A stretch of DNA of 64,000 nucleotides from contig NZ_JBKQWU010000004.1 of assembly GCF_047275745.1 (NCBI RefSeq), positions 90,557 through 154,556 on the forward strand, written 5' to 3'. This DNA is from Amaricoccus sp047275745. GTDB taxonomy: Bacteria; Pseudomonadota; Alphaproteobacteria; Rhodobacterales; Rhodobacteraceae. The position numbers and the translations under genes were made by a program. This document shows positions 26,612 through 39,161 of the stretch, one piece after another. The stretch's first letter is position 1. Every line of letters begins with the position of its first letter. A model generated the notes under the pieces. The model was given only the letters and a program-made list of their open reading frames with translations, had not been told where the DNA came from and did no database searches.

Positions 26612-26645
26612 CACGCCATTGGGAGCGACGGCCACCCGCCGGATG

Positions 26646-27368
26646 TCACTCCGCGTCGGGCCGCCGTTCGGCCGGACGCGGTTCGATCGGACCCGGCTCG
26701 AGCGGCCCCGGTTCGAGCGGTCCCTGTTCGATCGGCCCCTGTTCGATCGGCCCCGCCCGCCGCGCGGACCACTCGCGCCAGCGGCGCCAGCCGATCCAGC
26801 CGATGATGCCGAGCACCGCGAGCACGATCAGGATCTTCCCGAGCGGGTCGATCACCGCCGAGACGACATGCCAGTTCGCCTGGAGGATCATGCCGATCGC
26901 GAGCAGGAAGCTGATCCAGACGAAGGAACCGATGGCCGAGAGGGTGAGGAAGCGGGTGAGCGGCATCTCGGCGAGCCCGGCCGGAACCGAGATCAGCGTG
27001 CGCACGCCGGGCGCCATGCGCCCGAGCAGCACCGCCTGGCCGCCGTGCCGGTCAAACCATTCGATCGCCGCCTGTACATCCTCGACCTTGATCGCCGCGT
27101 ACTTGCCCCAGCGCGCGGTCAGATGCATGAACCGCTCGCGCCCGACGGCGCGGGCGATGAAATACCAGGGCAGGTTGCCGATGAGCGTGCCGGCGAGCGC
27201 GACGAAGAGCACGAGAAAGAGGCTCATCTGGCCCGAGCCGACCGAGATGCCGGCGACCGGCATGATGATCTCGGAGGGGATCGGCGGGAACAGGTTTTCC
27301 GCCATCATCAGGAAGAAGATGCCGACATAGCCGAAAGCGCCGACGACATCGTTGATCCACTGCTCCAT
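26646..27368 (-). CDS. DedA-family membrane protein with proline/glutamate repeat tail
   Basis: A 240-aa inner-membrane protein. The DedA (SNARE-associated) signatures are E-NLFPPIPSEIIMPVAG and GRMAPGVRTLISVPAGLAEM, with four to five hydrophobic helices. DedA proteins act in lipid-carrier flipping and membrane homeostasis; the substrate of this one is not evident. The start at 27368 has an outstanding ribosome site (AAGGAGGTG). The last ~35 residues are a repeat tail of GPIEQ/GPLEP pentapeptides, outside the conserved fold and probably cytoplasmic. Confidence 0.9.
   Translation of the reverse strand: MEQWINDVVGAFGYVGIFFLMMAENLFPPIPSEIIMPVAGISVGSGQMSLFLVLFVALAGTLIGNLPWYFIARAVGRERFMHLTARWGKYAAIKVEDVQAAIEWFDRHGGQAVLLGRMAPGVRTLISVPAGLAEMPLTRFLTLSAIGSFVWISFLLAIGMILQANWHVVSAVIDPLGKILIVLAVLGIIGWIGWRRWREWSARRAGPIEQGPIEQGPLEPGPLEPGPIEPRPAERRPDAE
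26680..26760 (-). repeat. 15-bp repeats encoding G-P-(I/L)-E-(Q/P) pentapeptides
   Basis: About five tandem 15-bp units at the 3' end of the DedA gene, one of them a perfect duplication (GPIEQGPIEQ). All keep the reading frame. Confidence 0.8.
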
Positions 27369-27463
27369 CGGCTTCACCTCCTTCGACACGACGCGCCTCC
27401 CCTAGCACCGCGATCTGGCGGTGAACAGGAGCCTTCGCAACCGCGGCAAAGGCGCGGGAGGCC

Positions 27464-28330
27464 TCAGACGCCGCGGGCCTTGGCCGCGTTCCAGAGCGCA
27501 TCCATCTCGGCGAGGTCGCTTTGGGCCGGATTCCGGCCCGTCTCGGCCAGCGCGGCCTCGATCGCATGGAACCGGCGGGTGAATTTCGCATTGGCCGCGC
27601 GCAGCGACGCCTCGGGATCGATGCCGAGATGGCGCGCGAGATTGGCCATCACAAAGAGGAGATCGCCGTATTCCTCGACCAGCCGGGCGTGATCCTCGCC
27701 CGCGTCGCGCGCCTGACGCAGCTCGCGTGATTCCTCGACGATCTTGTCGATCACGCCGCCGGTGTCGGGCCAGTCGAAGCCGACCCGCGCCGCCCGGTTC
27801 TGCAGCTTGACCGCCCGCGTCAGCGCCGGAAGCCCCGCCGCGACGCCGTCGAGCGCGCTCGCCGTCTCGGGCTTCCCCGCCCGCTCGGCCGCCTTGATCC
27901 GCTCCCAGTCCCGCGTCTGCTGATTGGCGGATTTCTCCCGGCTCTCGTCACCGAAGACATGCGGATGCCGCCGGATCATCTTGTCCGAGATCGCGCGCAC
28001 GACATCGGCGAAATCGAACGCGCCCCGCTCCTCGGCGAGCCGGGCGTGATAGACCGCCTGGAACAGCAGGTCGCCCAACTCGTCGCGGAGCGAACCCATG
28101 TCGTCCTCGGCGATCGCCTCAGCGACCTCATAGGCTTCCTCGATCGTATAGGGCGCGATGGTCGCGAAATCCTGTTCGAGATCCCAGGGACAGCCCCGCC
28201 CGGGGTGCCGAAGCTCGGCCATGATCGCGACGAGCCGCGGCACGCCGCCCTCAGGGTCATGGAACAGTGCGTCGTGGGCTGCGTCGGCCGGCAGGTCCGT
28301 AGCGGCGGGAATGGTGCGATCCTCTGGCAT
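27464..28330 (-). CDS. mazG: Nucleoside triphosphate pyrophosphohydrolase MazG
   Basis: A 288-aa two-domain MazG. It hydrolyses NTPs to NMP and PPi as a house-cleaning enzyme. First domain: GCPWDLEQDFATIAPYTIEE, EVAEAI and DELGDLLFQAVYHA, which give the metal-binding EExxE and ExxD pattern. Second domain near residue 190: KIVEESRELRQA and EEYGDLLFVMANL. Length and duplication match E. coli-type MazG, not the small monodomain phage form. It is unrelated to the toxin genes at 34.7 kb. Confidence 0.95.
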   Translation of the reverse strand: MPEDRTIPAATDLPADAAHDALFHDPEGGVPRLVAIMAELRHPGRGCPWDLEQDFATIAPYTIEEAYEVAEAIAEDDMGSLRDELGDLLFQAVYHARLAEERGAFDFADVVRAISDKMIRRHPHVFGDESREKSANQQTRDWERIKAAERAGKPETASALDGVAAGLPALTRAVKLQNRAARVGFDWPDTGGVIDKIVEESRELRQARDAGEDHARLVEEYGDLLFVMANLARHLGIDPEASLRAANAKFTRRFHAIEAALAETGRNPAQSDLAEMDALWNAAKARGV

Positions 28331-28390
28331 GGCGCGAAACCTACCGGATCGTGTCGGGAGCGGGAAGGGGCGTCGGCCCCTGATCGCGTG

Positions 28391-29050
28391 TCAGGTTCCC
28401 GCCTTCTGGAGGCGGTCATGGACCTCCTGATCGATCTCGCGAGCTCTGAGGAGCGCCGGCCGGGCGCGGAGCCGCTTCAGATAGGCTCCGAGGCCGGGAA
28501 TGTCGGCGAAGTGATCGGAGGCCCACATCGTGAAATAGTCGAGCGCGCCGCCGGTGATGATGTCGGCGCCGCTGAACTGGTCGCCTAGGAGCCAGGGGCC
28601 CCGCGCGAGACCGACGCCGAGCGCGTGTTTCACCGAGGCGAAATCGCCCCAGCCGGCCTGCGCCGGATCGACCTCGGTCTTCTTCATCAGATCCATGAAG
28701 GCCGGTTCCATGACCGCCGTGCCGAAACTCAGCCAGCGGTAATAGTCTGCCCGCGCCGATGTCGCGAGCCTCGGGGCCAGACCCGCCTCCGGAAAGACAT
28801 CGCAGAGATGGGCGGTGATGGCGGCCGATTCCCAGATCGGATAGCCGTCGATGGTGACGATCGGGACCTTGCCCATCGGATTGAGCGCGAGGATCTCGGC
28901 GTCCTTCTGGTCGTTCGGGCTGAGATCGATGACGTGAAGCTCATAGGCGATGCCCAGTTCTTCAAGCAGCCAGAGGGCGCGACTCGCCCGGCTGCGCGGG
29001 GCGAAGTAGAGTGTGACGGCGGGTGATCGGTCGGTTGATCTGGCGGGCAT
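28391..29050 (-). CDS. Glutathione S-transferase family protein
   Basis: A 219-aa GST. The N-terminal thioredoxin fold (TLYFAPRSRASRALWLLEELG) has serines where the catalytic Ser/Cys of beta and theta types lies; the glutathione-binding GKVPIVTIDGYPIWESAAI follows. The C-terminal helical domain contains LGDQFSGADIITGGALDY. A GAGGGAG ribosome site precedes the ATG. Substrate unknown. Confidence 0.92.
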   Translation of the reverse strand: MPARSTDRSPAVTLYFAPRSRASRALWLLEELGIAYELHVIDLSPNDQKDAEILALNPMGKVPIVTIDGYPIWESAAITAHLCDVFPEAGLAPRLATSARADYYRWLSFGTAVMEPAFMDLMKKTEVDPAQAGWGDFASVKHALGVGLARGPWLLGDQFSGADIITGGALDYFTMWASDHFADIPGLGAYLKRLRARPALLRAREIDQEVHDRLQKAGT

Positions 29051-29138
29051 GGCACTCCCTCATCCGTTGCCGGAAGGAAACGCGATGCGGCCCGGAAGGT
29101 TCGGGCGCGCGGCGAATGTTCTCCGCGCGCCCCGCCTG

Positions 29139-29828
29139 TCAGTAGTCGTCCTCGAGCAGCGCCTTCCAGATGATGGCGCCGATCGCGGCGCCGACTAGTG
29201 GCGCGACCCAGAAGAGCCAGAGCTGCGATACCGCGCCGGTCTCGGCGAAGAAGGCGACAGCCGTGGAACGGGCCGGGTTCACCGAGGTGTTGGTGACGGG
29301 GATCGAGACGAGGTGGATCAGCGTCAGCGTCAGGCCGATCGCGAGGCCGCCGAAGCCCGCCGCCGCCTTCGGCGCGGTCGCGCCGAGGATCATGATCACG
29401 AAGATCGCCGTCAGCACCGCTTCGGCAAGGAACCCGGCGACGAGCCCGTATCCGCCCGGCGAATTGGCGCCATAGCCGTTCGAGGCGAAGCCACCCGGCG
29501 TCCATTCGGGCTGGCCCGAGGCGATCACGTAAAGGATGGTCGCGGCGATCAGACCGCCGACGACCTGCGCGATCCAGTAGGGGATCAGCTCGCCCCATTC
29601 GAACCGGCCGCCGATCGCGAGGCCGAGCGACACGGCGGGGTTGAAATGGCCGCCGGAGATCGGGCCGAGCGCATAGGCGCCGGTGACCACGGTCAGGCCG
29701 AAGGCGAGGGCGACGCCGAGAAAGCCGATGCCGAGTTCGGGAAAGCCCGCCGCGAGCACGGCGCTGCCGCAGCCGCCGAAGACGAGCCAGAACGTACCGA
29801 CCAGCTCCGCGGCCAATTTCTTCATCAT
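29139..29828 (-). CDS. aqpZ: Aquaporin Z
   Basis: A 229-aa six-helix water channel with both NPA boxes, GGHFNPAVSLG and TSVNPARSTAV, and the AqpZ-type N-terminus MMKKLAAELVGTFWLVFGGCG. The His/Arg selectivity-filter context (ARST after the second NPA) fits a water-selective channel more than a glycerol facilitator. The start is the first of two adjacent ATGs. The upstream open frame is rejected as it lacks any family match. Confidence 0.95.
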   Translation of the reverse strand: MMKKLAAELVGTFWLVFGGCGSAVLAAGFPELGIGFLGVALAFGLTVVTGAYALGPISGGHFNPAVSLGLAIGGRFEWGELIPYWIAQVVGGLIAATILYVIASGQPEWTPGGFASNGYGANSPGGYGLVAGFLAEAVLTAIFVIMILGATAPKAAAGFGGLAIGLTLTLIHLVSIPVTNTSVNPARSTAVAFFAETGAVSQLWLFWVAPLVGAAIGAIIWKALLEDDY

Positions 29829-30193
29829 GGGGAATCTGTCCTTCGTTGTTGCGCGATCAATTCGCGAGTCGCGCCAAGGTGCTATCGCCGTTCGCGCGGT
29901 TCGAATCCACCACCGTGACGGGTCAGGGTTATCCGCCCGAAAATGCGCGGCGCGCGCAGTTCTAACCGTTCGCCCGCGGTCGTTCCAGTCTGCCCGTTCC
30001 AGTCTCCGGAAGGTTGGGCGGCGGGTTTTCGCCGATCGGGCGGCGCAGGAAAGCTGGCCGAGCGGCGCCGGCTCTTCGCGCAAGGTCCCCGAGGGACGCT
30101 TCGGCACGCCGCGGGTTCTCCGATCCGTCAGGACCCCTTGGAGCAGCGGCGCGCAGCCCCGTGTCGGCCGCGACGATTCCCCGCGAGGTCGGC
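29829..30193. other. Gene-free interval upstream of aqpZ
   Basis: About 365 nt between aqpZ and the EAL gene, both on the minus strand. No open frame with a ribosome site and no convincing hairpin. It probably holds the aqpZ promoter. Confidence 0.45.
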
Positions 30194-31852
30194 TCAGGTT
30201 CCGGCGGCCATGCCGGCCGGGATCGGTTCCGGCCCGGGCAGGCCGGTCGCGTAGCCCTGCGCATGGGTGAAGCCCATGGCGCGCACCTCGTCGATCTGCT
30301 CGGGCCGCTCGACGCCCTCGGCGGTCACGTGGACGCCGTTCGCCCGGGCCTGGTCGATGATCGCACGGATGAGCCCCGCCGTGGTGGGATTGGCGAGATC
30401 GCCGACGAAGCTCTTGTCGAGCTTGATGCGGTGATGCGGCAGGCGCGCCAGATAGGCGAGGGCGGAATAGCCGGTGCCGAAGTCGTCGAGCGCGATCCGG
30501 ATGCCGCGTGCGATCAGGGCGCGAAGCTGGCCCGTCGTCTCGGGATTGTCGCGCATCAGCACCGTCTCGGTGATTTCGAGTTCCAGCCGCTCGGCGGGGA
30601 AGCCGGTCTCGCTCAGCGCCTCCTCGACCTGGGCGATGAAGCCGCGCTGGTGGAACTGCGAGGCCGAGATGTTGACCGCCAGCGTGATCGGCGCCGACCA
30701 GTCGAGCGCGGCGCGGCAGGCGGTGCGCAGCGCCCAGAGGCCGAGCGGCAGGATCAGGCCGGTCGATTCGGCAAGTGGAATGAAGGTTGTCGGCCGGATC
30801 TCGCCCCGCGTCGGGTGGTCCCAGCGCATCAGCGCCTCGGCCCCGGCGACGCTGCCGTCGCCGAGATCGACGAAGGGCTGATAGTCGAGACGCATCTGGC
30901 CGTTGGCGGGGGCGCTCGCGAGATCGATCTCGAGCTGGCTCGCTTCCAGTATCGCGGGGTCGAGCGCGGCTTCATGCACCGCGACCCCGCCCCGGCGTTC
31001 GGTCTTTGCCCGGCGCATCGCGCTGTCGGCGCGCAGCAGCAGGGTCGGCGCGGCGGCGGAGGAGGAGCCGGTCGCGACGACCCCGATGCTCGCCCTGAGC
31101 TCCAACTGGCGGCCGGCGAGGTCGATCGGCTGGCGGATCACCTTCAGGAGGCGCGCGGCGAGCCGGTCGACGGGAAGCGCGTCGGACCGGACGATGACGA
31201 GGAACCGGTCGCCCTCCAGCCGCGAGAGCCGGTCGCCGGGCGCGAGCGCCCGTTCGAGCCGCGCCGCGGTGACGGCGAGGAGCGCGTCTCCGGCGGCGAG
31301 GCCCAGCGCCTCGTTGATCGAGCGGAATCGGTCGAGACCGATCATGAGCAGGAGCGGGGCCGGGGTCCTGGCGATCTCGGCGGCGCGGAGCGCGGCGGCG
31401 ATGATCCGGTGCGCGGCGACGCGCGGCAGGATCGCACCCTGGACCGGGCGCTCGGCCGGTGGCGCGGGCTGCCTGGCCGAGGGAACTTCGGGGGTGTCGA
31501 GGATCGGTGCGAGGATCAACGCCGCGTCGTCCAGCGCGGCGGCGAGCGCGCGGGTGAGGCGGCGCGCGCGCCGGTCGTGGGCGATGAGAGCCCAGGGCGG
31601 AGTGAGCGGCCAGACGGCGGCGAAGCCCGGCGGCAGGCCAAGCCCGCGCGGGTCGACAGCGCCGGCGGTGACGGGGCCCTCGCCGCCGGGCAGGCTCCCG
31701 GCCGGCCAGAGCCGCGCCATGGCAGGGGTCGCCGCGACCAGCGTCGGGGAGCCTCCGTCGCAGCGCAGGAGGCCGAGCGCGGCGAGCTTCAGTCGCGAAT
31801 CGAGCATCCTGAAAACGGCGGCGAGAAATCTCGGGTCGGGTTCGGTCGGCAT
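30194..31852 (-). CDS. Cyclic-di-GMP phosphodiesterase with degenerate GGDEF domain (GGDEF-EAL)
   Basis: A 552-aa soluble protein. Residues ~1-130 are a variable region without clear domain. Residues ~135-290 are a GGDEF fold (LLLMIGLDRFRSINEALG, ASIGVVA), but the signature reads EGDRF, so cyclase activity is unlikely. Residues ~300-545 form an EAL domain with the catalytic set intact: AEALMRWDHP, NISASQF, LELEITETVL, LDDFGTGYSAL, IKLDKSFV and TAEGVE. It should hydrolyse c-di-GMP, with the dead GGDEF perhaps a GTP-sensing module. There are no membrane segments and its input is unknown. Confidence 0.9.
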   Translation of the reverse strand: MPTEPDPRFLAAVFRMLDSRLKLAALGLLRCDGGSPTLVAATPAMARLWPAGSLPGGEGPVTAGAVDPRGLGLPPGFAAVWPLTPPWALIAHDRRARRLTRALAAALDDAALILAPILDTPEVPSARQPAPPAERPVQGAILPRVAAHRIIAAALRAAEIARTPAPLLLMIGLDRFRSINEALGLAAGDALLAVTAARLERALAPGDRLSRLEGDRFLVIVRSDALPVDRLAARLLKVIRQPIDLAGRQLELRASIGVVATGSSSAAAPTLLLRADSAMRRAKTERRGGVAVHEAALDPAILEASQLEIDLASAPANGQMRLDYQPFVDLGDGSVAGAEALMRWDHPTRGEIRPTTFIPLAESTGLILPLGLWALRTACRAALDWSAPITLAVNISASQFHQRGFIAQVEEALSETGFPAERLELEITETVLMRDNPETTGQLRALIARGIRIALDDFGTGYSALAYLARLPHHRIKLDKSFVGDLANPTTAGLIRAIIDQARANGVHVTAEGVERPEQIDEVRAMGFTHAQGYATGLPGPEPIPAGMAAGT

Positions 31853-32330
31853 GGGCCAAAGCCTTCTTCCGAGGGACCGCGCCTGGCGCCGTCCGGATCA
31901 AAATACAACCTTAGGTAGCACAGTCGTGACCGGGCTGGCCACCCCCGGAACGTCCGTCGCGATCGCGCCTCCGGTCGTTCCTTCGGGCCGCGCGCCCCGG
32001 TCGCCCCCGCCCGCGGTGCCACCGGGCGACCCCGTCGCAGCCCCGTGAATGCGCCACGTCGCCGCGATGGGGGAATTGGTCGTTTTCGGCGCGCGTGAGT
32101 CCTGTCCGCTCTGGCAGATTGGGCACGCTTGGACGTGAACCGCTTCGCAGCGGGGACCGGAGCGCGGCTCCCCGCATCCCACGCGGAGGGCCGTGACCGG
32201 ACGCACCGGCTCGGGACCAAATGGCCCCGTGCGCGGGCCGCCCGAGAGCCTGGAATCCAGAGCCGCGGGGGGCGGTACCCCCAGGCGGTGGAAGTTTGAA
32301 CGCGTGTTCTCGTAGGGATGCGGAGTTGAG
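31853..32330. other. Divergent intergenic region between the EAL gene and gbcA
   Basis: About 480 nt with no credible gene. It must contain the promoters for both divergent units. A small palindrome GAACGCGTGTTC lies at 32298-32309, about 22 nt before gbcA; I cannot say whether it is an operator. Confidence 0.5.
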
Positions 32331-33578
32331 ATGACTGTGCGAAACGACATGCTGGCGCGGCTCGAAGCGCGGAGGCCGGGGTTCAGCCTCGATCGCGAAT
32401 TCTATCGTGACGAGGCGTATTTCCAGCTCGATCTTGAGAACATCTGGTACCGCGACTGGCTCTTCGTCGCGCATGACTGCGAGCTGCCGGCGGCGGGCAA
32501 TTTCCTCACCGTCACGGTCGGTGAGTATCCGGTGGTCCTGGTCCGCGACCGGCAGGGCGGGCTCCGGGCGTTCCACAACGTCTGCCGTCACCGGGGTTCC
32601 CGGGTCTGCCTGACCGAGAAGGGCCGGACCGCCAAGCTCGTCTGCCCCTATCACCAGTGGACCTACGACCTCGACGGCCAGCTGATCTTCGCGCGGCAGA
32701 TGGGCGAGGATTTCGACCCGAAGCAGTTCGGCCTGCGGCCCGTCGCCTGCGAATCGGTCTCGGGCTACATCTTCATCTCGCTCGCCGACCAGCCCGAGGA
32801 TTTCGCGCCGATGCGCGCGCGGCTCGAACCCTATTTCGCGCCGCACCGGCTCGGCGAGTCCAAGGTCGCCTTCGAGAGCACGATCATCGAGAAGGGCAAC
32901 TGGAAGCTCGTCTGGGAGAACAACCGCGAGTGCTATCACTGCGCCGCGAACCATCCCGAGCTTTGCAAGACCTATCCCGAGACGCCGCGGATCACCAATG
33001 TCGATGGCGTCGGCGACGATCCCGACTTCCAGAAGCTCTGGGCCGACACGGCGGCGCGCGGGCTGATGAACGAATTCGAGATGACGCCGGACGGTCAGGC
33101 CCGGGTCGTGCGCGTGCCGCTGCTGCGCGACGCCGAGAGCTACACGATGACCGGCCGCAGGGCCGTCGCGCGAGAGCTCAGCGACGACGTTCCCGGCGCG
33201 GGGATCGGCGCGCTCCTGATGTTCCACTATCCGTCGAGCTGGAACCACGTGATGATCGACCACGCGGTCACCTTCCGCGTGCTGCCGCTCACGCCGCTGA
33301 CGACCGCCGTCACGACGAAATGGCTCGTGCACAAGGACGCCGTCGAAGGTGTCGACTACGACCTGGAGACGCTGACCCACGTCTGGACCGAGACGAACCA
33401 GCAGGACCGCCGCATCGTCGAGGACAATGCCTCGGGCGTCGCCTCGCCGGCCTATCTGCCGGGACCCTATTCGGAGTTCCACGAAGGCGGCGTGATGCAG
33501 TTTGTCGACTGGTACGCGCGCACGATCGAGGAGCGGCTGCGCGGCGATGACCGGCCGGCGCTGCGCTCGGTGGGCTGA
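32331..33578 (+). CDS. gbcA: Glycine betaine monooxygenase, Rieske oxygenase subunit
   Basis: A 415-aa Rieske non-haem iron oxygenase. The [2Fe-2S] ligands are in VCRHRGSRVC and CPYHQW; the mononuclear iron site is in ENNRECYHCAANHPEL plus a downstream Asp. Stretches such as TTKWLVHKDAVEGVDYD, NQQDRRIVEDN and GPYSEFHEGGVMQFVDWY match what I recall of GbcA, which demethylates glycine betaine to dimethylglycine with formaldehyde release. The partner reductase follows after 27 nt. Close relatives act on stachydrine or other quaternary amines, so betaine is the best but not the only candidate. No dgcAB or sarcosine oxidase genes are in the window. Confidence 0.88.
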   Translation: MTVRNDMLARLEARRPGFSLDREFYRDEAYFQLDLENIWYRDWLFVAHDCELPAAGNFLTVTVGEYPVVLVRDRQGGLRAFHNVCRHRGSRVCLTEKGRTAKLVCPYHQWTYDLDGQLIFARQMGEDFDPKQFGLRPVACESVSGYIFISLADQPEDFAPMRARLEPYFAPHRLGESKVAFESTIIEKGNWKLVWENNRECYHCAANHPELCKTYPETPRITNVDGVGDDPDFQKLWADTAARGLMNEFEMTPDGQARVVRVPLLRDAESYTMTGRRAVARELSDDVPGAGIGALLMFHYPSSWNHVMIDHAVTFRVLPLTPLTTAVTTKWLVHKDAVEGVDYDLETLTHVWTETNQQDRRIVEDNASGVASPAYLPGPYSEFHEGGVMQFVDWYARTIEERLRGDDRPALRSVG

Positions 33579-33605
33579 CATTTCCCGGAAAAGAGCCTCG
33601 AATCC

Positions 33606-34643
33606 ATGAACGCCCTTCTCGAAATGCCGCGTCCCTGGGACGCGGCGCGTCAGCCGCTCGAATGCGTCGATGTGCGTGTCGAGACCGCCGACGTGCGCAC
33701 CTTCACCTTCCGCGCCGGGCCGGGCACCATGTTCCGCTACCGGCCAGGACAGTTCATCACGCTCTATATCCCGGTGGAGGACGCGCCGGTCTACCGCAGC
33801 TATACGCTGTCCTCGACCCCCTCGCGGCCCTTCGCGGTTTCCGTGACCGTCAAGGCGCAGGCCGACAGCATCGGCACGCGCTGGCTCTTCGACAACGTGA
33901 CCCCCGGCGTGACGCTGCACGCGGTCGGGCCGATGGGGAATTTCCATCTCCCCGATCCGCCGGATGAACCGCTGCTCCTGCTCTCGGCGGGGTCGGGCAT
34001 CACGCCGATGATGTCGATGCTGCGCTGGTGCCAGGACTGCGCTCCGGGAACGGACATAACCTTCGTCCAATGCGCCCGGACGCCGGAGGACCTGATGTTC
34101 CTCGACGAGCTGGCGCTGATGATGCGCGGGATGCCGCGGCTCCGCGTCGTCTCGGTGGTCGCGCGAGGCACGGTGGAACCGCCGTTCCTGTCCGGCCGGA
34201 TGGACATGGCGCTCATGGGGATCGCCGCGCCCGATTTCGCCGCGCGCCGGGTCTATTGCTGCGGACCGGACGGGTTCATGGCGGCGATGCGCGAGGGGCT
34301 GATCGCCGGCGGTCTCGATCCGGAGCATTACGCGCAGGAGAGCTTCGGCGCGCCCGAGGTCGAGGCCGCTCCGATCACCGAGGGCGGCGCCGCGATCCGC
34401 TTCTCCACCTCCGGCATCGAGACGCTCGGCGACAGCAGCCAGACGCTGCTAGAGATCGCGCGGGCGGCGGGCGTCGCCATCCCTTCGGCCTGCGGCATGG
34501 GGCTCTGCGGCACCTGCAAGGTGCGCGCGAGCGGCCCGGTCGAGATGGAGCATCAGGGCGGGATCTTCGACGACGAGATCGCCGAGGGCTACATCCTCGC
34601 CTGCTGCTCCCGGCCACAGGGCGCGGTGGACGTGGAAGCCTGA
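33606..34643 (+). CDS. gbcB: Glycine betaine monooxygenase reductase subunit
   Basis: A 345-aa electron-transfer chain. Order: FAD-binding barrel (FRYRPGQFITLYI, RSYTLSSTP), NAD-binding fold (LLLSAGSGITPMMSML, CGPDGFMAAMREGL) and a C-terminal plant-type [2Fe-2S] ferredoxin with ACGMGLCGTCKV and a distant fourth cysteine in ILACCSRP. It passes electrons from NAD(P)H to the Rieske subunit encoded just upstream. Size and domain order match GbcB. Confidence 0.9.
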   Translation: MNALLEMPRPWDAARQPLECVDVRVETADVRTFTFRAGPGTMFRYRPGQFITLYIPVEDAPVYRSYTLSSTPSRPFAVSVTVKAQADSIGTRWLFDNVTPGVTLHAVGPMGNFHLPDPPDEPLLLLSAGSGITPMMSMLRWCQDCAPGTDITFVQCARTPEDLMFLDELALMMRGMPRLRVVSVVARGTVEPPFLSGRMDMALMGIAAPDFAARRVYCCGPDGFMAAMREGLIAGGLDPEHYAQESFGAPEVEAAPITEGGAAIRFSTSGIETLGDSSQTLLEIARAAGVAIPSACGMGLCGTCKVRASGPVEMEHQGGIFDDEIAEGYILACCSRPQGAVDVEA

Positions 34644-34691
34644 GGCCGCCTCGCGGCGCCGACTCGTCTTGCCCGTGCCGGAAAGAGGTGT

Positions 34692-34709
34692 GTATACGCC
34701 TGTATATAC
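34692..34709. promoter_or_regulatory. Paired palindromes upstream of the toxin-antitoxin genes (candidate operator)
   Basis: GTATAC and GTATATAC, both perfect palindromes spaced 4 nt apart, lie 22-39 nt before the antitoxin ATG. They are AT-rich within GC-rich DNA and probably overlap the -10 region. AbrB-type antitoxins commonly repress their own operon, so this is a reasonable autoregulatory site. Confidence 0.5.
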
Positions 34710-34730
34710 GTTCTGACTGGAGTGGACACG

Positions 34731-34955
34731 ATGATGGAGACGAGGGTTCGGAAGGTCGGCAATTCCGCCGTCATGACGCTGACGTCGGAAATGCTCGCCA
34801 TTCTCGATGTGAAGGAGGGCGATTCCCTCTACGTCGTCCGGACCGACGACGGCGGCCTCAAGATCCTCGCGCATGATCCCGCGGTGATCGCCGCGCTGGA
34901 GGCGGCGGAGATCGTCATGGACGAGAACCGGGATCTGCTGGCGGCCCTGGCATGA
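34731..34955 (+). CDS. AbrB/MazE-type antitoxin
   Basis: A 74-aa swapped-hairpin AbrB-domain protein: METRVRKVGNSAVMTLTSEML is the DNA-binding beta-fold with the usual K-V-G-N-S motif, followed by LDVKEGDSLYVVR. The C-terminal ~30 residues (PAVIAALEAAEIVMDENRDL) form the helical toxin-neutralising tail. GGAG lies 8 nt before the ATG; a GTG at 34722 is in frame but less likely. The stop overlaps the toxin start (ATGA), typical of co-translated type II modules. Confidence 0.88.
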   Translation: MMETRVRKVGNSAVMTLTSEMLAILDVKEGDSLYVVRTDDGGLKILAHDPAVIAALEAAEIVMDENRDLLAALA

Positions 34956-35341
34956 ACGAGCCGCGATGGGTGCCGCTCGCCGCCGTCGTCATCCTGCATG
35001 ATCGGCAGATCGCGCGTCACGGCGGGAGCGCCGGGCTGCGCGACCATGCCCTGCTGGAGATGGGCTGTGCGCGGCCGATGAACCTCTTCGCCTATGGCAG
35101 CCCCGAAGTCGAGGATCTCGCGGCGGGCTATGCCTTCGGACTGGCCAAGGCGCATGCCTTCGTCGACGGCAACAAGCGCGCGGCGCTGGTGACGTCGCTC
35201 ACCTTCCTTCGGCTGCACGGCTACGGTTTCCGGCCAGAGACGGGGGAGGGTCTGCGCATGGTCGAGGGTCTCGGCGCGGGTGATGTAGGCGAGAGGGATT
35301 TCGCACAGTGGCTCGGGCGGGGGATGAAGGCGCTCGCCTGA
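34952..35341 (+). CDS. doc: Doc-family (Fic-fold) toxin
   Basis: A 129-aa death-on-curing toxin. The Fic motif reads HAFVDGNKRAAL (residues ~69-80) with catalytic His and the phosphate-binding GNKR. The upstream helix HDRQIARHGGSAGLRD is typical of Doc. Characterised Doc proteins phosphorylate EF-Tu and halt translation; others AMPylate. It is translationally coupled to the AbrB-type antitoxin. In phage P1 the partner is Phd, but AbrB-like partners for Doc are also known. Confidence 0.9.
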   Translation: MNEPRWVPLAAVVILHDRQIARHGGSAGLRDHALLEMGCARPMNLFAYGSPEVEDLAAGYAFGLAKAHAFVDGNKRAALVTSLTFLRLHGYGFRPETGEGLRMVEGLGAGDVGERDFAQWLGRGMKALA

Positions 35342-35353
35342 GCCGGGATCGCC

Positions 35354-35382
35354 CGGCGCCCGCGTCGATCACGCGGGCGCCG
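35354..35382. terminator. Bidirectional terminator hairpin between doc and metH
   Basis: Perfect 12-bp stem CGGCGCCCGCGT ... ACGCGGGCGCCG with a 5-nt loop, between two convergent genes. There is no T-run on either side, so efficiency is uncertain. Confidence 0.65.
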
Positions 35383-35390
35383 AAGCCACC

Positions 35391-39161
<3,771 letters not shown>

